A DNA stretch of 41,279 bases from CAYVKM01 sp964452045 (GCA_964452045.1 CAYVKM010000024.1:1-41279); one strand, 5' to 3'. Counted from the first letter of the stretch, positions 25,149 through 34,810 are shown. The notes: generated by a model from the letters alone, not told the origin. Numbers and translations are program-made.

Positions 25149-25748
25149 ATGAAAAAATCCAGATATCAAAAAAATAACGCCTATTTCACGCGTATTTTTA
25201 AAATATCAATGATTGCTTCGCTGTTCATGATGACCACATTATTCTATCTCTGGCCCAAATTTAATACGCGTCCTTTTCACCGTTCTGCGGAATTGCATGT
25301 GGATATTTTTGTCAGCGATATTCCGGTAACCAGACAACCGGAGAAAAGAATGAAACCGCCGCCCCTTCGTCCAAATGGCTTCATTCCTGTGCCAGGAAAT
25401 GAAATGGAGTTGCCGGACGAAATTACCATAAGCGGTTCAGGCAGAAATACATTACTGGGTGAAATACTATCCGGTGTTCCCGCTGAAATACCTGCCAAAC
25501 CGGTCCTGGAAATTTATCCGCAGGTTTCAGGTGTCACTTGCAAAGGGATTGTCCGTTTATTACTTTTGGTTAATAAATCCGGAAGAGTTATGGAAGTCGA
25601 AATGGTCGAAAATACCACCGCATCTCAGGAATGCCTGGAACTTGCCCGGGAAGCTGCAAAAAAAAGCGAATGGCTTCCGGCAAGGGCTAACGGAAAAGAT
25701 GTAGATAGTTGGGTGATAAAAGTTTTCAAATTTAATATTAAAGAGTGA
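25149..25748 (+). CDS. second, diverged TonB-like protein
   Basis: The 199-aa protein has an N-terminal helix (about 17-36), a linker (about 50-115) and a C-terminal TonB-like domain (about 118-199; LEIYPQVSGVTCKGIVRLLLLV, ending FKFNIKE). The C-terminal domain lacks the usual ARKAGIEG box; it has VSGVTCKG with a Cys. Linker blocks match the first TonB: DIPVTRQPEKRMKPPPLRP, then FIPVPG and LPDEITI. It is therefore a diverged tandem paralogue, perhaps serving a specific receptor. It lies past a strong terminator and 6 bases before the nucleotidyltransferase gene. Frame and length look intact. Confidence 0.75.
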   Translation: MKKSRYQKNNAYFTRIFKISMIASLFMMTTLFYLWPKFNTRPFHRSAELHVDIFVSDIPVTRQPEKRMKPPPLRPNGFIPVPGNEMELPDEITISGSGRNTLLGEILSGVPAEIPAKPVLEIYPQVSGVTCKGIVRLLLLVNKSGRVMEVEMVENTTASQECLELAREAAKKSEWLPARANGKDVDSWVIKVFKFNIKE

Positions 25749-25754
25749 GCGGGA

Positions 25755-26993
25755 ATGAATATTGTCCTTTTTGAGGATGAAAAATATAAGGATTTACTGC
25801 CTCTGGTATACTTCAGACCGGTTTGGGGGTTACGTTGTGGGATTAACACACTGGCTGAAAAAATTATTCATTCGTTTTCCGATTACAAAATAAGCTTCCT
25901 CTCCCGGAAATACCTTCAGGATTATTATTTAAGTGAGGATAAAGTTTTTACCCTGGATAAAAATGAGGAATATTTATTTATCAATGGGCGGGTTCTTTTA
26001 AAAGAGACGGACAAAAAATTATTGCTCGATCTCGATTTTGAAACGGCAATCGTTAGTTCAGGGAACCTAGTATCTTTCAAAATCACTGGAAATAAGTTTA
26101 ATGATTTAATCGAAAATGATTTACCTGATACTAGGAAAATCTTAAACAAATTTAAATCTTTGGAAGCAAGTGTCGATCTGATTAATTATCCCTGGGATCT
26201 GATTGACCGGAATGGCACTGAAATTGAGCGTGATTTTAAAAAATTGGGAGGGAATAGTACCAGCGAAGGCAAAATTTATCCAGGCGCACATCTGCTTAAT
26301 CCCGAGAGTATATATGTTGGCAAAAATGCTCAGGTTCTACCCGGGGTGGTTTTGGATGCGGAAAGTGGTCCGATCTGGATTGATGAAAATGTTAAGATTA
26401 TGTCCAACGCGGTTATCGAAGGGCCGGTGGCAATTGGCAAATCCAGTTTGGTCAAGATCGGGGCAAAAATCTATGAGAATACTTCGGTTGGGCCAGTTTG
26501 TAAAGTTGGTGGGGAGGTGGAGGAGACAATCATTCAGGAATATTCCAATAAGCAACACGATGGTTTTCTGGGACATTCATACCTGGGGGCGTGGATAAAC
26601 ATTGGCGCTGATACCAATAATTCCGACCTGAAGAATAATTATGGTGAAATTTCGGTATTTTTGAATGACCGGAATGTTGAGACCGGTAAACGTTTTTTGG
26701 GATTAATTATGGGGGATCATTCCAAGACCGCGATTAACACGATGTTCAATACCGGTACGGTGGTGGGAGTTAGTTCAAATATATTCGGTGCAGGATTTCC
26801 GCCAAAGTTTATCCCATCATTTTCCTGGGGAGGCAACGGGGGCATTCGAGAATATGATTTTGACAAGGCCATCGAAGTGGCCGAAATTGTGATGAACCGG
26901 AGAAAAGTGCCTTTTACAAACAAAACAGAGCAACTTTTTCAGGCCGTGAAAGATTTAAGTTTTAAGGTAGAAAACAGGGTAAGATTACGATAA
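25755..26993 (+). CDS. GlmU-like putative sugar nucleotidyltransferase
   Basis: The 412-aa protein begins MNIVLFEDEKYKDLLPLVYFRPVWGLRCG, a start typical of the GlmU-like family of FCB-group genomes. It has an N-terminal alpha/beta region (about 1-160) and a C-terminal left-handed beta-helix of hexapeptide repeats (about 185-385; for example VGKNAQVLPGVVLD, VKIMSNAVIEGPVAIG, NTMFNTGTVVGVSSNIFG). The G-x-G-T-R-x nucleotide loop of true GlmU is not obvious, so nucleotidyl or acetyl transfer is likely but unproven. It is 6 bases after the second TonB, so is probably cotranscribed with it. An acyl or nucleotide sugar for the envelope is the reasonable guess. Confidence 0.82.
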   Translation: MNIVLFEDEKYKDLLPLVYFRPVWGLRCGINTLAEKIIHSFSDYKISFLSRKYLQDYYLSEDKVFTLDKNEEYLFINGRVLLKETDKKLLLDLDFETAIVSSGNLVSFKITGNKFNDLIENDLPDTRKILNKFKSLEASVDLINYPWDLIDRNGTEIERDFKKLGGNSTSEGKIYPGAHLLNPESIYVGKNAQVLPGVVLDAESGPIWIDENVKIMSNAVIEGPVAIGKSSLVKIGAKIYENTSVGPVCKVGGEVEETIIQEYSNKQHDGFLGHSYLGAWINIGADTNNSDLKNNYGEISVFLNDRNVETGKRFLGLIMGDHSKTAINTMFNTGTVVGVSSNIFGAGFPPKFIPSFSWGGNGGIREYDFDKAIEVAEIVMNRRKVPFTNKTEQLFQAVKDLSFKVENRVRLR

Positions 26994-27099
26994 ATAATTT
27001 TAATAAACTTTTTTCTGATTATTTTTACATCTAATTATTAAATCTTTATTCCTCTGATCCGATCATCAAAATGACATTTTTTGACAGGAACGAAATGTT

Positions 27100-27987
27100 A
27101 TGATGACACTTAAATCTGGTGACTGTATTGGTTTGGTTGCACCGGCTGGATATGTAAAGCCGGATGAGATTAAAACCGGTTTAGGGTTGCTGGAAAAAAA
27201 AGGGTTTTGTCTGAAGTATGGAAAAAATCTTTTTAACCGGTATCGCTATTACTCGGGGAAAATTACCGATCGGCTTGATGATATCCATAATTTTCTGATT
27301 GACCCGGAAGCAAAAATTTTGCTTGCGGTGCGGGGTGGTTCGGGCAGCAGTCAACTTTTACCTTACCTGGATTACAAACTTTGGAAAAAGACCGGAAAAA
27401 GTCTGGTCGGATTTAGTGATATCACCGCTCTGCAATGGGCACTCTGGTCCAAATGCCAGTTGGATTCATTTTCCGGCATGGCGCTCACCCTCCAGTTTAC
27501 ATCCAAAAACCCGTACCTGAAAAGTTTTTTCAAACAGCTGAGTGGCCAGAAAAGGCAATGGAGTGAATCGGATTTTCCCCGGGATACAATCAAAGTTGTC
27601 CGGGGAGGTTCTGCCGAGGGTGTTTTGCTCGGGGGCACTTTATCGATTATTGTCAGTCTGCTTGGTACGCCCTATTTTCCGAAAACCGAAAGAATTATTT
27701 TATTTATTGAGGATGTGAATGAACCATTATATAAAATTGAAAGGTCGCTGGTACACCTTAAAAATTCGGGGCTGATGGAGCGGATAGAAGGTGTAATTCT
27801 GGGTAGGTTCAAATATAATAATTATTATTTAAGGGTCTGGAATCCTTTGAAATATTTGTTTCCGGAGCGGATCCCGATTGTAGCAAATTTTCCCTATGGT
27901 CATTTTTCCAGGGCGTGTGCCATACCACTGGGCGTTCCGGCAAAAATGGATACAAATCCGTTTAAATTGAAATGGTCTGCTGAATGA
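27100..27987 (+). CDS. LD-carboxypeptidase, S66 family
   Basis: The 295-aa protein matches the LdcA/MccF family. The N-terminus reads GDCIGLVAPAGYV. A VRGGSGSSQLLPYLDY segment (78-92) precedes the nucleophile elbow GFSDITALQ (Ser106). Glu204 in FIEDVNEPLYKIER and His268 in FPYGHFSRACAIPLG complete the Ser-Glu-His set. It removes the terminal D-Ala from tetrapeptides during murein recycling in the cytoplasm, or cleaves microcin-like adducts in MccF-type members. ATG 27100 is directly followed by a second ATG. It opens a long + strand run with purN, purH and the mre cluster. Confidence 0.9.
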   Translation: MMTLKSGDCIGLVAPAGYVKPDEIKTGLGLLEKKGFCLKYGKNLFNRYRYYSGKITDRLDDIHNFLIDPEAKILLAVRGGSGSSQLLPYLDYKLWKKTGKSLVGFSDITALQWALWSKCQLDSFSGMALTLQFTSKNPYLKSFFKQLSGQKRQWSESDFPRDTIKVVRGGSAEGVLLGGTLSIIVSLLGTPYFPKTERIILFIEDVNEPLYKIERSLVHLKNSGLMERIEGVILGRFKYNNYYLRVWNPLKYLFPERIPIVANFPYGHFSRACAIPLGVPAKMDTNPFKLKWSAE

Positions 27988-28164
27988 GTTTAATAGTTCG
28001 AGTTATTGCTTTTGAACCAGCAATTTTAATTTCTTGATTCGGATAAAATCTTACCATTTTGTTTCTTATAATTGATTAAATTAGCAGTATTTATAATTAA
28101 TCTTAAGGTTTGACACTTTCTAAGACAAATATTATATTTGCTGCTTAAAATTGGGATGGCATAA

Positions 28165-28794
28165 TTGAAGAATCTTGCGGTATTTGCCTCAGGCCGAGGG
28201 AGTAATTTTATAAACATACATAAAAATATTATTCGCGGTAAAATTTCGGCAAAAATTGCCTGTTTAGTGACCGATAAATTCAATGCCGGTGCTGTAGAGT
28301 ACGCAAAGACAAATTCCATTCCGGTTTATTCTTTGCCTCCAAAGGATTACCAGTCTCAAGAACACTTTGGTCAGGCATTATTGAAAATTTTGGCAGATCA
28401 TAATATTTCATGGATTATTTTAGCCGGCTATCTTAAAATGATTCCGGAAAATGTGGTGCGTGGATTTTCAAACAAAATTTTAAATATTCACCCAGCCCTT
28501 TTGCCCAGTTTTGGCGGTAAGGGAATGTATGGTATGAATGTCCATCGGGCAGTTTTTGAGTCGGGTGCCAAAATTTCCGGTGTAACGGTGCATCTTGTGA
28601 ATGAAGTTTATGATTCCGGACCCATTGTGATGCAAAAAACGGTGAGCATTGAAAATTGCCAAAGCCCGGAGGAAATAGCACAAACAGTATTAAAAATAGA
28701 GCATAAGTTATATTCCGAAGCGATTGGAAAAATCCTGATAAATCCTTTTCGGATTGACCACAATCAGGTGATTTTCACTGAGGGCTCTGGTTAA
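28165..28794 (+). CDS. purN: phosphoribosylglycinamide formyltransferase
   Basis: The 209-aa product begins LAVFASGRGSNF (phosphate-binding start) and carries the catalytic triad Asn107 and His109 in NIHPALLPSF and Asp150 in NEVYDSGPIV. It transfers a formyl group from 10-formyl-THF to GAR in the cytoplasmic de novo purine pathway. The start codon is TTG 28165, chosen because the family N-terminus begins right there. No clear Shine-Dalgarno is visible. It precedes purH by 43 bases. Confidence 0.94.
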   Translation: MKNLAVFASGRGSNFINIHKNIIRGKISAKIACLVTDKFNAGAVEYAKTNSIPVYSLPPKDYQSQEHFGQALLKILADHNISWIILAGYLKMIPENVVRGFSNKILNIHPALLPSFGGKGMYGMNVHRAVFESGAKISGVTVHLVNEVYDSGPIVMQKTVSIENCQSPEEIAQTVLKIEHKLYSEAIGKILINPFRIDHNQVIFTEGSG

Positions 28795-28837
28795 GTAATA
28801 TGTATGGGATTTTATTATTCGATAAGGATAAAAGTTA

Positions 28838-30400
28838 ATGCCTGAAGCTATTAAAATAAAACGTGCCTTGTTAAGTTGCTGGGATAAAAATGGTCTGGCC
28901 GAGTTTGCCAGCGAGTTGAAGAAGTGGAAGGTTGAAATTATCTCCAGCGGAGGGACTGCTGAACATCTTCAGAATAATGGAATACCGGTTACTACAGTAG
29001 AAACAATCACCGGATACCCCACATTACTGGAAGGCAGGGTAAAAACACTTCACCCTAATATCCATGCGGCTATTCTGGCAAAACGGTCACATGAACATCT
29101 TCAACAGCTTAAAGAACTGGGAATAAATCCGATTGATCTGGTGGTGGTTAATTTATATCCATTTTTGCAGGCGGCATCGGAAAAGAAACTATCCCAGGAT
29201 GAAATGACCGAAATGATCGATATCGGGGGTCCGACACTACTGAGGGCTGCGGCCAAGAACCACAATTATGTTGTGCCGGTTTTCAATCCTGCTCAGTATT
29301 CAATAGTCATTAAATCACTCGGGGAAAATAATGGTTCAATCCCCCTGGATTTGAGTCGGCAGTTCTGTACTGAGGCTTTTTATTACAGCGCCTACTACGA
29401 TTCCCAGATTTCCCAATACTTTGATGGACTTGAAAAGGGTGAGTCACTACCGGATCGGTTGAGCTTGTTTTATCGGAAAAAATCGGATTTACGTTACGGG
29501 GAAAATCCTCACCAGTCTGCTGCGCTATATAAGCCGTTATATTCGAAACAGGATAATACTTCTGAACCCCGGCAATTATGGGGCAAGGAAATGTCTTATA
29601 ATAATTATATTGACGTGATTTCTGCTGCTGAACTCATCCGGGAATTCACGGAACCTACGGTTGCTTTTATTAAGCATACTAATCCTTGTGGAATTGCCAG
29701 CCGTGCGACACTACGCGAGGCCTTCATCCGGGCGCTCGCTGGTGATCCGTTATCTGCTTTTGGAGGTATTATCTCGGCGAACCGGGCGATTGATCTGGAA
29801 ACTGCCGAAGAGATTCATAAGTCATTTTATGAATGTATTATCGCCCCGGATTATAGCGATGAGGCTTTAAAAGTTCTGCAAAAGAAAAAGAACTTACGAA
29901 TTCTACAAAACATGTCGAATATTGAGGAAATTGCAAAAACTGAGGTAAAATTTTTACCTTTTGGAATACTGATACAGGATAAAGATATTATTGATTTGAA
30001 AATGAATAAATTGGTTTCAGCTGGAGCACGGGAACCGGAAATTGAAGAAAGGACAGATCTTTTCTTTGCCTGGAAAGTTGTTAAGCATGTAAAATCGAAT
30101 GCAATTGTTTATGTCAGGAATAGAGAATTACTGGGAGTTGGTGCGGGACAAATGTCACGGGTCGACGCGGTAAAGTTAGCCGGGTTCAAAGCAAAAGAAA
30201 CCGGACACGCATTGGATAATGCAGTGATGGCTTCCGATGCTTTTTTTCCATTTCGTGATGGAATTGATGAAGCAGCAAAGGCAGGAATTCGGGCTGTTAT
30301 TCAACCGGGAGGTTCTATTCGGGATCAGGAGGTAATTGATGCAGCTAAGGAATATAATATGGCAATGTTATTCACGGGAATTCGACACTTTAAACACTGA
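28838..30400 (+). CDS. purH: bifunctional AICAR transformylase/IMP cyclohydrolase
   Basis: The 520-aa length is right for PurH. The IMP cyclohydrolase (MGS-like) domain is at about 1-150 (SSGGTAEHLQ, EGRVKTLHPNIHAAIL). The AICAR transformylase domain follows with YGENPHQSAAL, KHTNPCGIASR and the C-terminal SDAFFPFRDGIDEA block. It makes the last two steps to IMP. It follows purN by 43 bases and ends 20 bases before mreB, so purine and shape genes may share a transcript. Confidence 0.97.
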   Translation: MPEAIKIKRALLSCWDKNGLAEFASELKKWKVEIISSGGTAEHLQNNGIPVTTVETITGYPTLLEGRVKTLHPNIHAAILAKRSHEHLQQLKELGINPIDLVVVNLYPFLQAASEKKLSQDEMTEMIDIGGPTLLRAAAKNHNYVVPVFNPAQYSIVIKSLGENNGSIPLDLSRQFCTEAFYYSAYYDSQISQYFDGLEKGESLPDRLSLFYRKKSDLRYGENPHQSAALYKPLYSKQDNTSEPRQLWGKEMSYNNYIDVISAAELIREFTEPTVAFIKHTNPCGIASRATLREAFIRALAGDPLSAFGGIISANRAIDLETAEEIHKSFYECIIAPDYSDEALKVLQKKKNLRILQNMSNIEEIAKTEVKFLPFGILIQDKDIIDLKMNKLVSAGAREPEIEERTDLFFAWKVVKHVKSNAIVYVRNRELLGVGAGQMSRVDAVKLAGFKAKETGHALDNAVMASDAFFPFRDGIDEAAKAGIRAVIQPGGSIRDQEVIDAAKEYNMAMLFTGIRHFKH

Positions 30401-30420
30401 TTTTAAAATAGGGAGCATCT

Positions 30421-31452
30421 ATGGCGCTAGGTTTCTTGAATTTTCTTTCAAATGATATTGGAATTGACTTGGGCACGGCAAATACGCTTATCTATGTTAA
30501 AAATAAAGGAATAGTTGTTAATGAACCTTCAATAGTTGCCTTTGAAGAGAATACAGGGAAAGTAGTCGCAGTAGGTAAAGAAGCCCGGGAAATGCTTGGG
30601 AGAACGCATCAGGATATTATGACCATCCGTCCGCTGAAAGATGGTGTTATCGCAGATTTTGAAGCAAATGAAGTGATGATGCGTGAATTTATCAAAAAAG
30701 CAAAGGTGAATCGTATTTCAATCGGGAAGATTGTGGTTTGCGTACCATCGGGGATCACCGAAGTAGAAAAAAGAGCGGTTCGGGATAGCGCCGAACGGGC
30801 CGGTGCTCGGGAAGTTTACCTGGTTGCCGAAGCCATGGCCTCGGCTATCGGCATCGGACTGGATATTGAAAAACCGATGGGGAATATGATCGTTGATATC
30901 GGCGGGGGAACCTGCGAAATCGCAGTGATATCTTTGGGTGGCATTGTTCTGCATACCTCTATCCGTATTGGGGGCGATGAGATGAACGAAGCTATCATTC
31001 AATATTTTAAGAAAAATTATAACTTGCTAATTGGTGAGAAAACAGCGGAAATGTTGAAATGCGAGATTGGCTCAGTGATGCCGCTGGAAGAGGAGATTAC
31101 CACCCATGTTAAGGGCCGTGACCTGATTGATGGAATTCCGAAAACCGTGGAAGTGAATTCCGCAGAAATTCGGGAGGCATTAATGGATCCGGTGAATACG
31201 ATTGTGGAATCTATCCGCTTAACTCTGGAACGGACACCCCCTGAATTATCCTCCGATATTCTTGACCATGGCATTATTCTGACTGGTGGCGGTGGTCTGC
31301 TCCGAAAGCTGGATGAGTTGATCCAGAAGGAAACCCAATTACCGGTAAATGTGGCTGAGGATCCTTTAACCTCGGTGGTGCGCGGTACAGGTAAAATATT
31401 AACCGATTTTAATCGGTATTTAAAAGTGTTGTTGAAAACGAAAAGAATCTAA
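30421..31452 (+). CDS. mreB: rod-shape-determining actin homologue MreB
   Basis: The 343-aa protein has the actin-fold motifs: phosphate-1 DIGIDLGTANTLIYV, phosphate-2 DIGGGTCEIAVISLGG and the adenosine-binding LTGGGGLLRKL. An N-terminal hydrophobic stretch (ALGFLNFL) fits membrane association. MreB filaments direct the elongasome. GGGAG (30410-30414) precedes the ATG. It is followed by mreC after 196 bases. Confidence 0.98.
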   Translation: MALGFLNFLSNDIGIDLGTANTLIYVKNKGIVVNEPSIVAFEENTGKVVAVGKEAREMLGRTHQDIMTIRPLKDGVIADFEANEVMMREFIKKAKVNRISIGKIVVCVPSGITEVEKRAVRDSAERAGAREVYLVAEAMASAIGIGLDIEKPMGNMIVDIGGGTCEIAVISLGGIVLHTSIRIGGDEMNEAIIQYFKKNYNLLIGEKTAEMLKCEIGSVMPLEEEITTHVKGRDLIDGIPKTVEVNSAEIREALMDPVNTIVESIRLTLERTPPELSSDILDHGIILTGGGGLLRKLDELIQKETQLPVNVAEDPLTSVVRGTGKILTDFNRYLKVLLKTKRI

Positions 31453-31648
31453 AAATTTATTGTTTTGAAGAAACCTCAGGGTTAAGAACATTTTTTAAGA
31501 CAGCAATAAATTTTATCCTTATAAGTCAAAAGACTTTCTCTGGCAAAGAGACATCAACCCGTTGGTCAATAGAGTTCGAGACCTTCCTTTTTAAGGAGGA
31601 AATTTTTTATAAAGAATAAAAAGAAAGTTTTTAGGTAAGTTTATATTC

Positions 31649-32467
31649 ATGAAGTCTTTATTTGGTCTTTTTAATCAACGCCGAACATTATTTCTGCTCC
31701 TTTTTTATATTCTGCTTTCCTTTATTTTGATGACGCTGAATGATCCCTTCAATATTAGAGGTATGAGAATCCTCGTCCTCCAAACCATGAGTACGGTAAA
31801 AGGTATTGAGGATAAATTTATCTTTTGGAACAATCTTGAGGAGGAAAATAGTGATCTGCGGCGTCAGTTATTGGAGGTCTCTATTGAAAATCAGCGAATG
31901 CAGGAAAGTATGCTGGAGAATATCAGATTGCGCCGTTTACTCAAATTTAAGGAGGAACATAAGATAGATGCGGTGGCGGCAAATGTGATTGGTTTCGGAC
32001 AGGAGCAAACTATTAGGTCCCTGGTTTTGGATGTGGGTGAGAAGGAAGGAATTACTAAAAATATGGTGGTTGTTACGGAAAAAGGCTTGGTTGGTAAAAT
32101 CCTGGATGCGGAACCGGAACAATCCCACGCCCAGATCCTGATGGATCGGAATGCACTGGTAAGTGTAAGGCTCCAAAAAACCAGAGAAACCGGGGTTATT
32201 GGCTGGTCCGGAAATTTGTGGCTCGATTTGAATTATATTCCCAAAGATATCAATGTTGAAGTAGGAGAGTTAGTCATCACATCGGGTTTGAGCCAGATCT
32301 ACCCGGAAGGAATAAAGGTTGGTATCGTTGGGGAAGTGGAAGAAAATAAGTATGAACTCTTTAAAAAAATAAAAGTAAAACCTGCGGTTGAATTTAACAA
32401 ATTAGAAGAAGTTTTCGTTTTGACTTCCTCGGACAGCCTTAAGGGAGAGGGAAAAATTGCTCAATAA
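31649..32467 (+). CDS. mreC: rod-shape-determining protein MreC
   Basis: The 272-aa protein has a short cytoplasmic N-terminus, one helix (about 13-30), a coiled coil (about 60-100, LEEENSDLRRQLLEVSIEN) and two beta-barrel-like periplasmic domains. It links MreB to PBP2 and MreD. No strong Shine-Dalgarno precedes ATG 31649; an AAGGAGG at about 31592 is too far upstream. Its end overlaps mreD by 11 bases, giving translational coupling. Confidence 0.95.
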   Translation: MKSLFGLFNQRRTLFLLLFYILLSFILMTLNDPFNIRGMRILVLQTMSTVKGIEDKFIFWNNLEEENSDLRRQLLEVSIENQRMQESMLENIRLRRLLKFKEEHKIDAVAANVIGFGQEQTIRSLVLDVGEKEGITKNMVVVTEKGLVGKILDAEPEQSHAQILMDRNALVSVRLQKTRETGVIGWSGNLWLDLNYIPKDINVEVGELVITSGLSQIYPEGIKVGIVGEVEENKYELFKKIKVKPAVEFNKLEEVFVLTSSDSLKGEGKIAQ

Positions 32468-32945
32468 AGGCGATTTAAGATTTGTTCTATATTTTGCAGT
32501 TGCATTGCTTCTTCAATTAACACTGGTAAAATATATCCAGATATACAACTGGCGACCCGATTTACTGCTTATCGTGCTGGTGGCATTTGCCTTACAGAAA
32601 GGTCCCAATATTGGCATGACTGCGGGTTTTCTGGTGGGATTGGTTCAGGATGTTTTAAGTACACAATATTTGGGATTAACCGCTCTTTCCAAAACGGTTG
32701 CCGGATTTTTGGCAGGATCCCTGCGGGGAAAGTTTGCCGCCCGGACCGAATTTTTACTGACCCTGTTTATCTGTGGCTTAATGCACGATCTAATTTACTT
32801 TTTTATCAATACCATGGGAGAAAACTTTTCTTTTCAATCCCTTGTTGTCTTGTACACAATTCCCAATTTAACCTATACCATTATTATCGGTGTGGTTTTT
32901 AGCTATTTCGTTGACGTTCAGGTGAGTGAAGAACGGGTGATATAA
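32457..32945 (+). CDS. mreD: rod-shape-determining protein MreD
   Basis: The 162-aa hydrophobic protein has about five to six helices (for example FVLYFAVALLLQLTLV and LLLIVLVAFALQ). It belongs between mreC and the PBP2 gene in the usual order. It starts with TTG 32457 inside the end of mreC, with GGGAGAGG (32443-32450) as ribosome-binding site. Its stop overlaps the PBP2 ATG by one base. Confidence 0.92.
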   Translation: MLNKGDLRFVLYFAVALLLQLTLVKYIQIYNWRPDLLLIVLVAFALQKGPNIGMTAGFLVGLVQDVLSTQYLGLTALSKTVAGFLAGSLRGKFAARTEFLLTLFICGLMHDLIYFFINTMGENFSFQSLVVLYTIPNLTYTIIIGVVFSYFVDVQVSEERVI

Positions 32946-34810
32946 TGTCCTTTTCAGAATCCGAAATAAAGAAGTATATCTATTATTCAGCGGTAATCAT
33001 CCTCTTTTTGATATTGGTGATCCGATTTTACCGTCTTCAGGTGAGTGAAGTATCACTCTATTCCGAGAAGAGCCTAGAGAATAGCGTCAAAATGATTAGC
33101 CAGACACCGGTAAGGGGAAATATTTATGACCGGAATGGTCGCCTAATTGTAGACAACCGACCGGCATTCTCGCTGTACCTGGTTCCGGCAGAAACGGACT
33201 CTCATACGGTCAAGGTAATTTCTTCCATGAATGGAATTCCCCAGGAAGACATTTATTCTGAATTAAGAAAGGCCGGAAAATTTCAGTCTGTAAAAATTGT
33301 CCGACAAATAGATTTAAAAAAGCTCACCTGGATCCAGGAAAACGTCTCCGATCTCCCCGGAGTGGAGTGGAAAACCGAGCCCAAAAGACATTATGTCCGA
33401 ACCTCTGGGTTGGCGCATCTCTTGGGGACGCTTGGAGAAGTCGACGAATTTGAAGTGGAAAAATTCAATCAGATAGAACCGGGAGATATCATTGGCAAAA
33501 AAGCCATCGAAAGAGCCTATGATGTGCAGATACGAGGAGTAAAAGGCCTTGACTATGTAAAAGTGGATGCGCTTGGGCGGGTAGTGGATAAGGTGGCTTC
33601 AGAAAAAACGACCCTGCCATATCCCGGCAAGGAACTTTACCTCACTATAGATTTGCGCCTACAGGCATACGCGGATTCCCTGATGGAAGGAAAACGAGGT
33701 GCTCTGATTGCCATCGATCCACGGAATGGTCAGATTCTTACCTTCCTCTCAAAGCCGGATTATGATATTAGTAAATTTACCGGGGTTATTCCCACGGATC
33801 TCTGGCAAACCCTGGTGAATAATGAATTCCATCCCCTTTACGATCGAGCCTGCCAGAGCGGATATCCTCCGGGATCTACCTACAAGCTGGTTGCTGCAAT
33901 TGCCGCTCTAAATGAGAATATCATTACTCCGAGCTGGAAATCTGATTGCCCTGGCTATTTTAAACTGGGGCGAAGAACGATAAAATGCTGGAAAGCAGAT
34001 GGACATGGCACGCTGGATCTGGAAGGGGCGATAAAAAATTCCTGTAATGTTTATTTTTATAAACTGGGTCTATTGATCGGTCTCGATGCGTGGAGCAAAT
34101 ATAGCAGACTTTTCCATTTTGGCGAAAAAACAAACATCGAATTGACCAATGAAAACCCCGGTCTGGTGCCTAGTATTGAATATTATAATAAAGTTTATGG
34201 CGAAGGAAAGTATACCAAAGGAATGCTGGCTAATTTGGCGATAGGACAAGGGGAATTACTGGTAACCCCGCTTCAGATGGCTCAGCTCGCTACCATTCTG
34301 GCGAATCATGGAGAATTTTATAAGCCACACCTGGGTTACAAGCTCTGTGATATCATTCAGGAAGACACAACCACAGTAAAAACAGAAAAAGTAGAAATCA
34401 AAGGAATCCGGGAGTCGGTGTATAAAGTTATTCTGGAGGGCATGCGTGAAGTTGTAGATGGCGGAACGGGTTGGCGATCCGGGGTCTATGGCATACCCAG
34501 CGCGGGAAAAACCGGGACCGCTCAAAATCCCCATGGAAAGGATCACGCCTGGTTTATTGGGTTTGCCCCTTTTGAAAATCCAGAAATTGCTGTTTGTGTT
34601 CTGGTAGAAAATGGAGGTTCGGGTGGTGGAATTTCGGCACCCATTGCCGGGGCATATCTGAAACGCTACTTTTTCTATCAGGGAAAATATGATTATGCAC
34701 TGGAGAGGCGAATGCGAGCTTTGGCTGCAGCCAAACGAGATTCTCTGGCTAGAGCGGACAGCTTAAATCAACAATCCTCTGCAGTCACAGATACAGCCAA
34801 TGCGAATTAG
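32945..34810 (+). CDS. mrdA: penicillin-binding protein 2 (elongasome transpeptidase)
   Basis: The 621-aa class B PBP has an N-terminal helix (about 11-28), a dimerisation/pedestal domain (about 45-230) with RGNIYDRNG, and the transpeptidase domain from about 250. Catalytic motifs are intact: Ser311-T-Y-Lys314, S-C-N (366-368) and K-T-G (522-524). It cross-links lateral-wall peptidoglycan with RodA. The tail after about residue 575 is a charged low-complexity region. It overlaps mreD by one base. Confidence 0.96.
   Translation: MSFSESEIKKYIYYSAVIILFLILVIRFYRLQVSEVSLYSEKSLENSVKMISQTPVRGNIYDRNGRLIVDNRPAFSLYLVPAETDSHTVKVISSMNGIPQEDIYSELRKAGKFQSVKIVRQIDLKKLTWIQENVSDLPGVEWKTEPKRHYVRTSGLAHLLGTLGEVDEFEVEKFNQIEPGDIIGKKAIERAYDVQIRGVKGLDYVKVDALGRVVDKVASEKTTLPYPGKELYLTIDLRLQAYADSLMEGKRGALIAIDPRNGQILTFLSKPDYDISKFTGVIPTDLWQTLVNNEFHPLYDRACQSGYPPGSTYKLVAAIAALNENIITPSWKSDCPGYFKLGRRTIKCWKADGHGTLDLEGAIKNSCNVYFYKLGLLIGLDAWSKYSRLFHFGEKTNIELTNENPGLVPSIEYYNKVYGEGKYTKGMLANLAIGQGELLVTPLQMAQLATILANHGEFYKPHLGYKLCDIIQEDTTTVKTEKVEIKGIRESVYKVILEGMREVVDGGTGWRSGVYGIPSAGKTGTAQNPHGKDHAWFIGFAPFENPEIAVCVLVENGGSGGGISAPIAGAYLKRYFFYQGKYDYALERRMRALAAAKRDSLARADSLNQQSSAVTDTANAN

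Noticed and set aside
31937..32176. Minus-strand ORF within mreC
   Set aside because: Shadow of the mreC coding frame.
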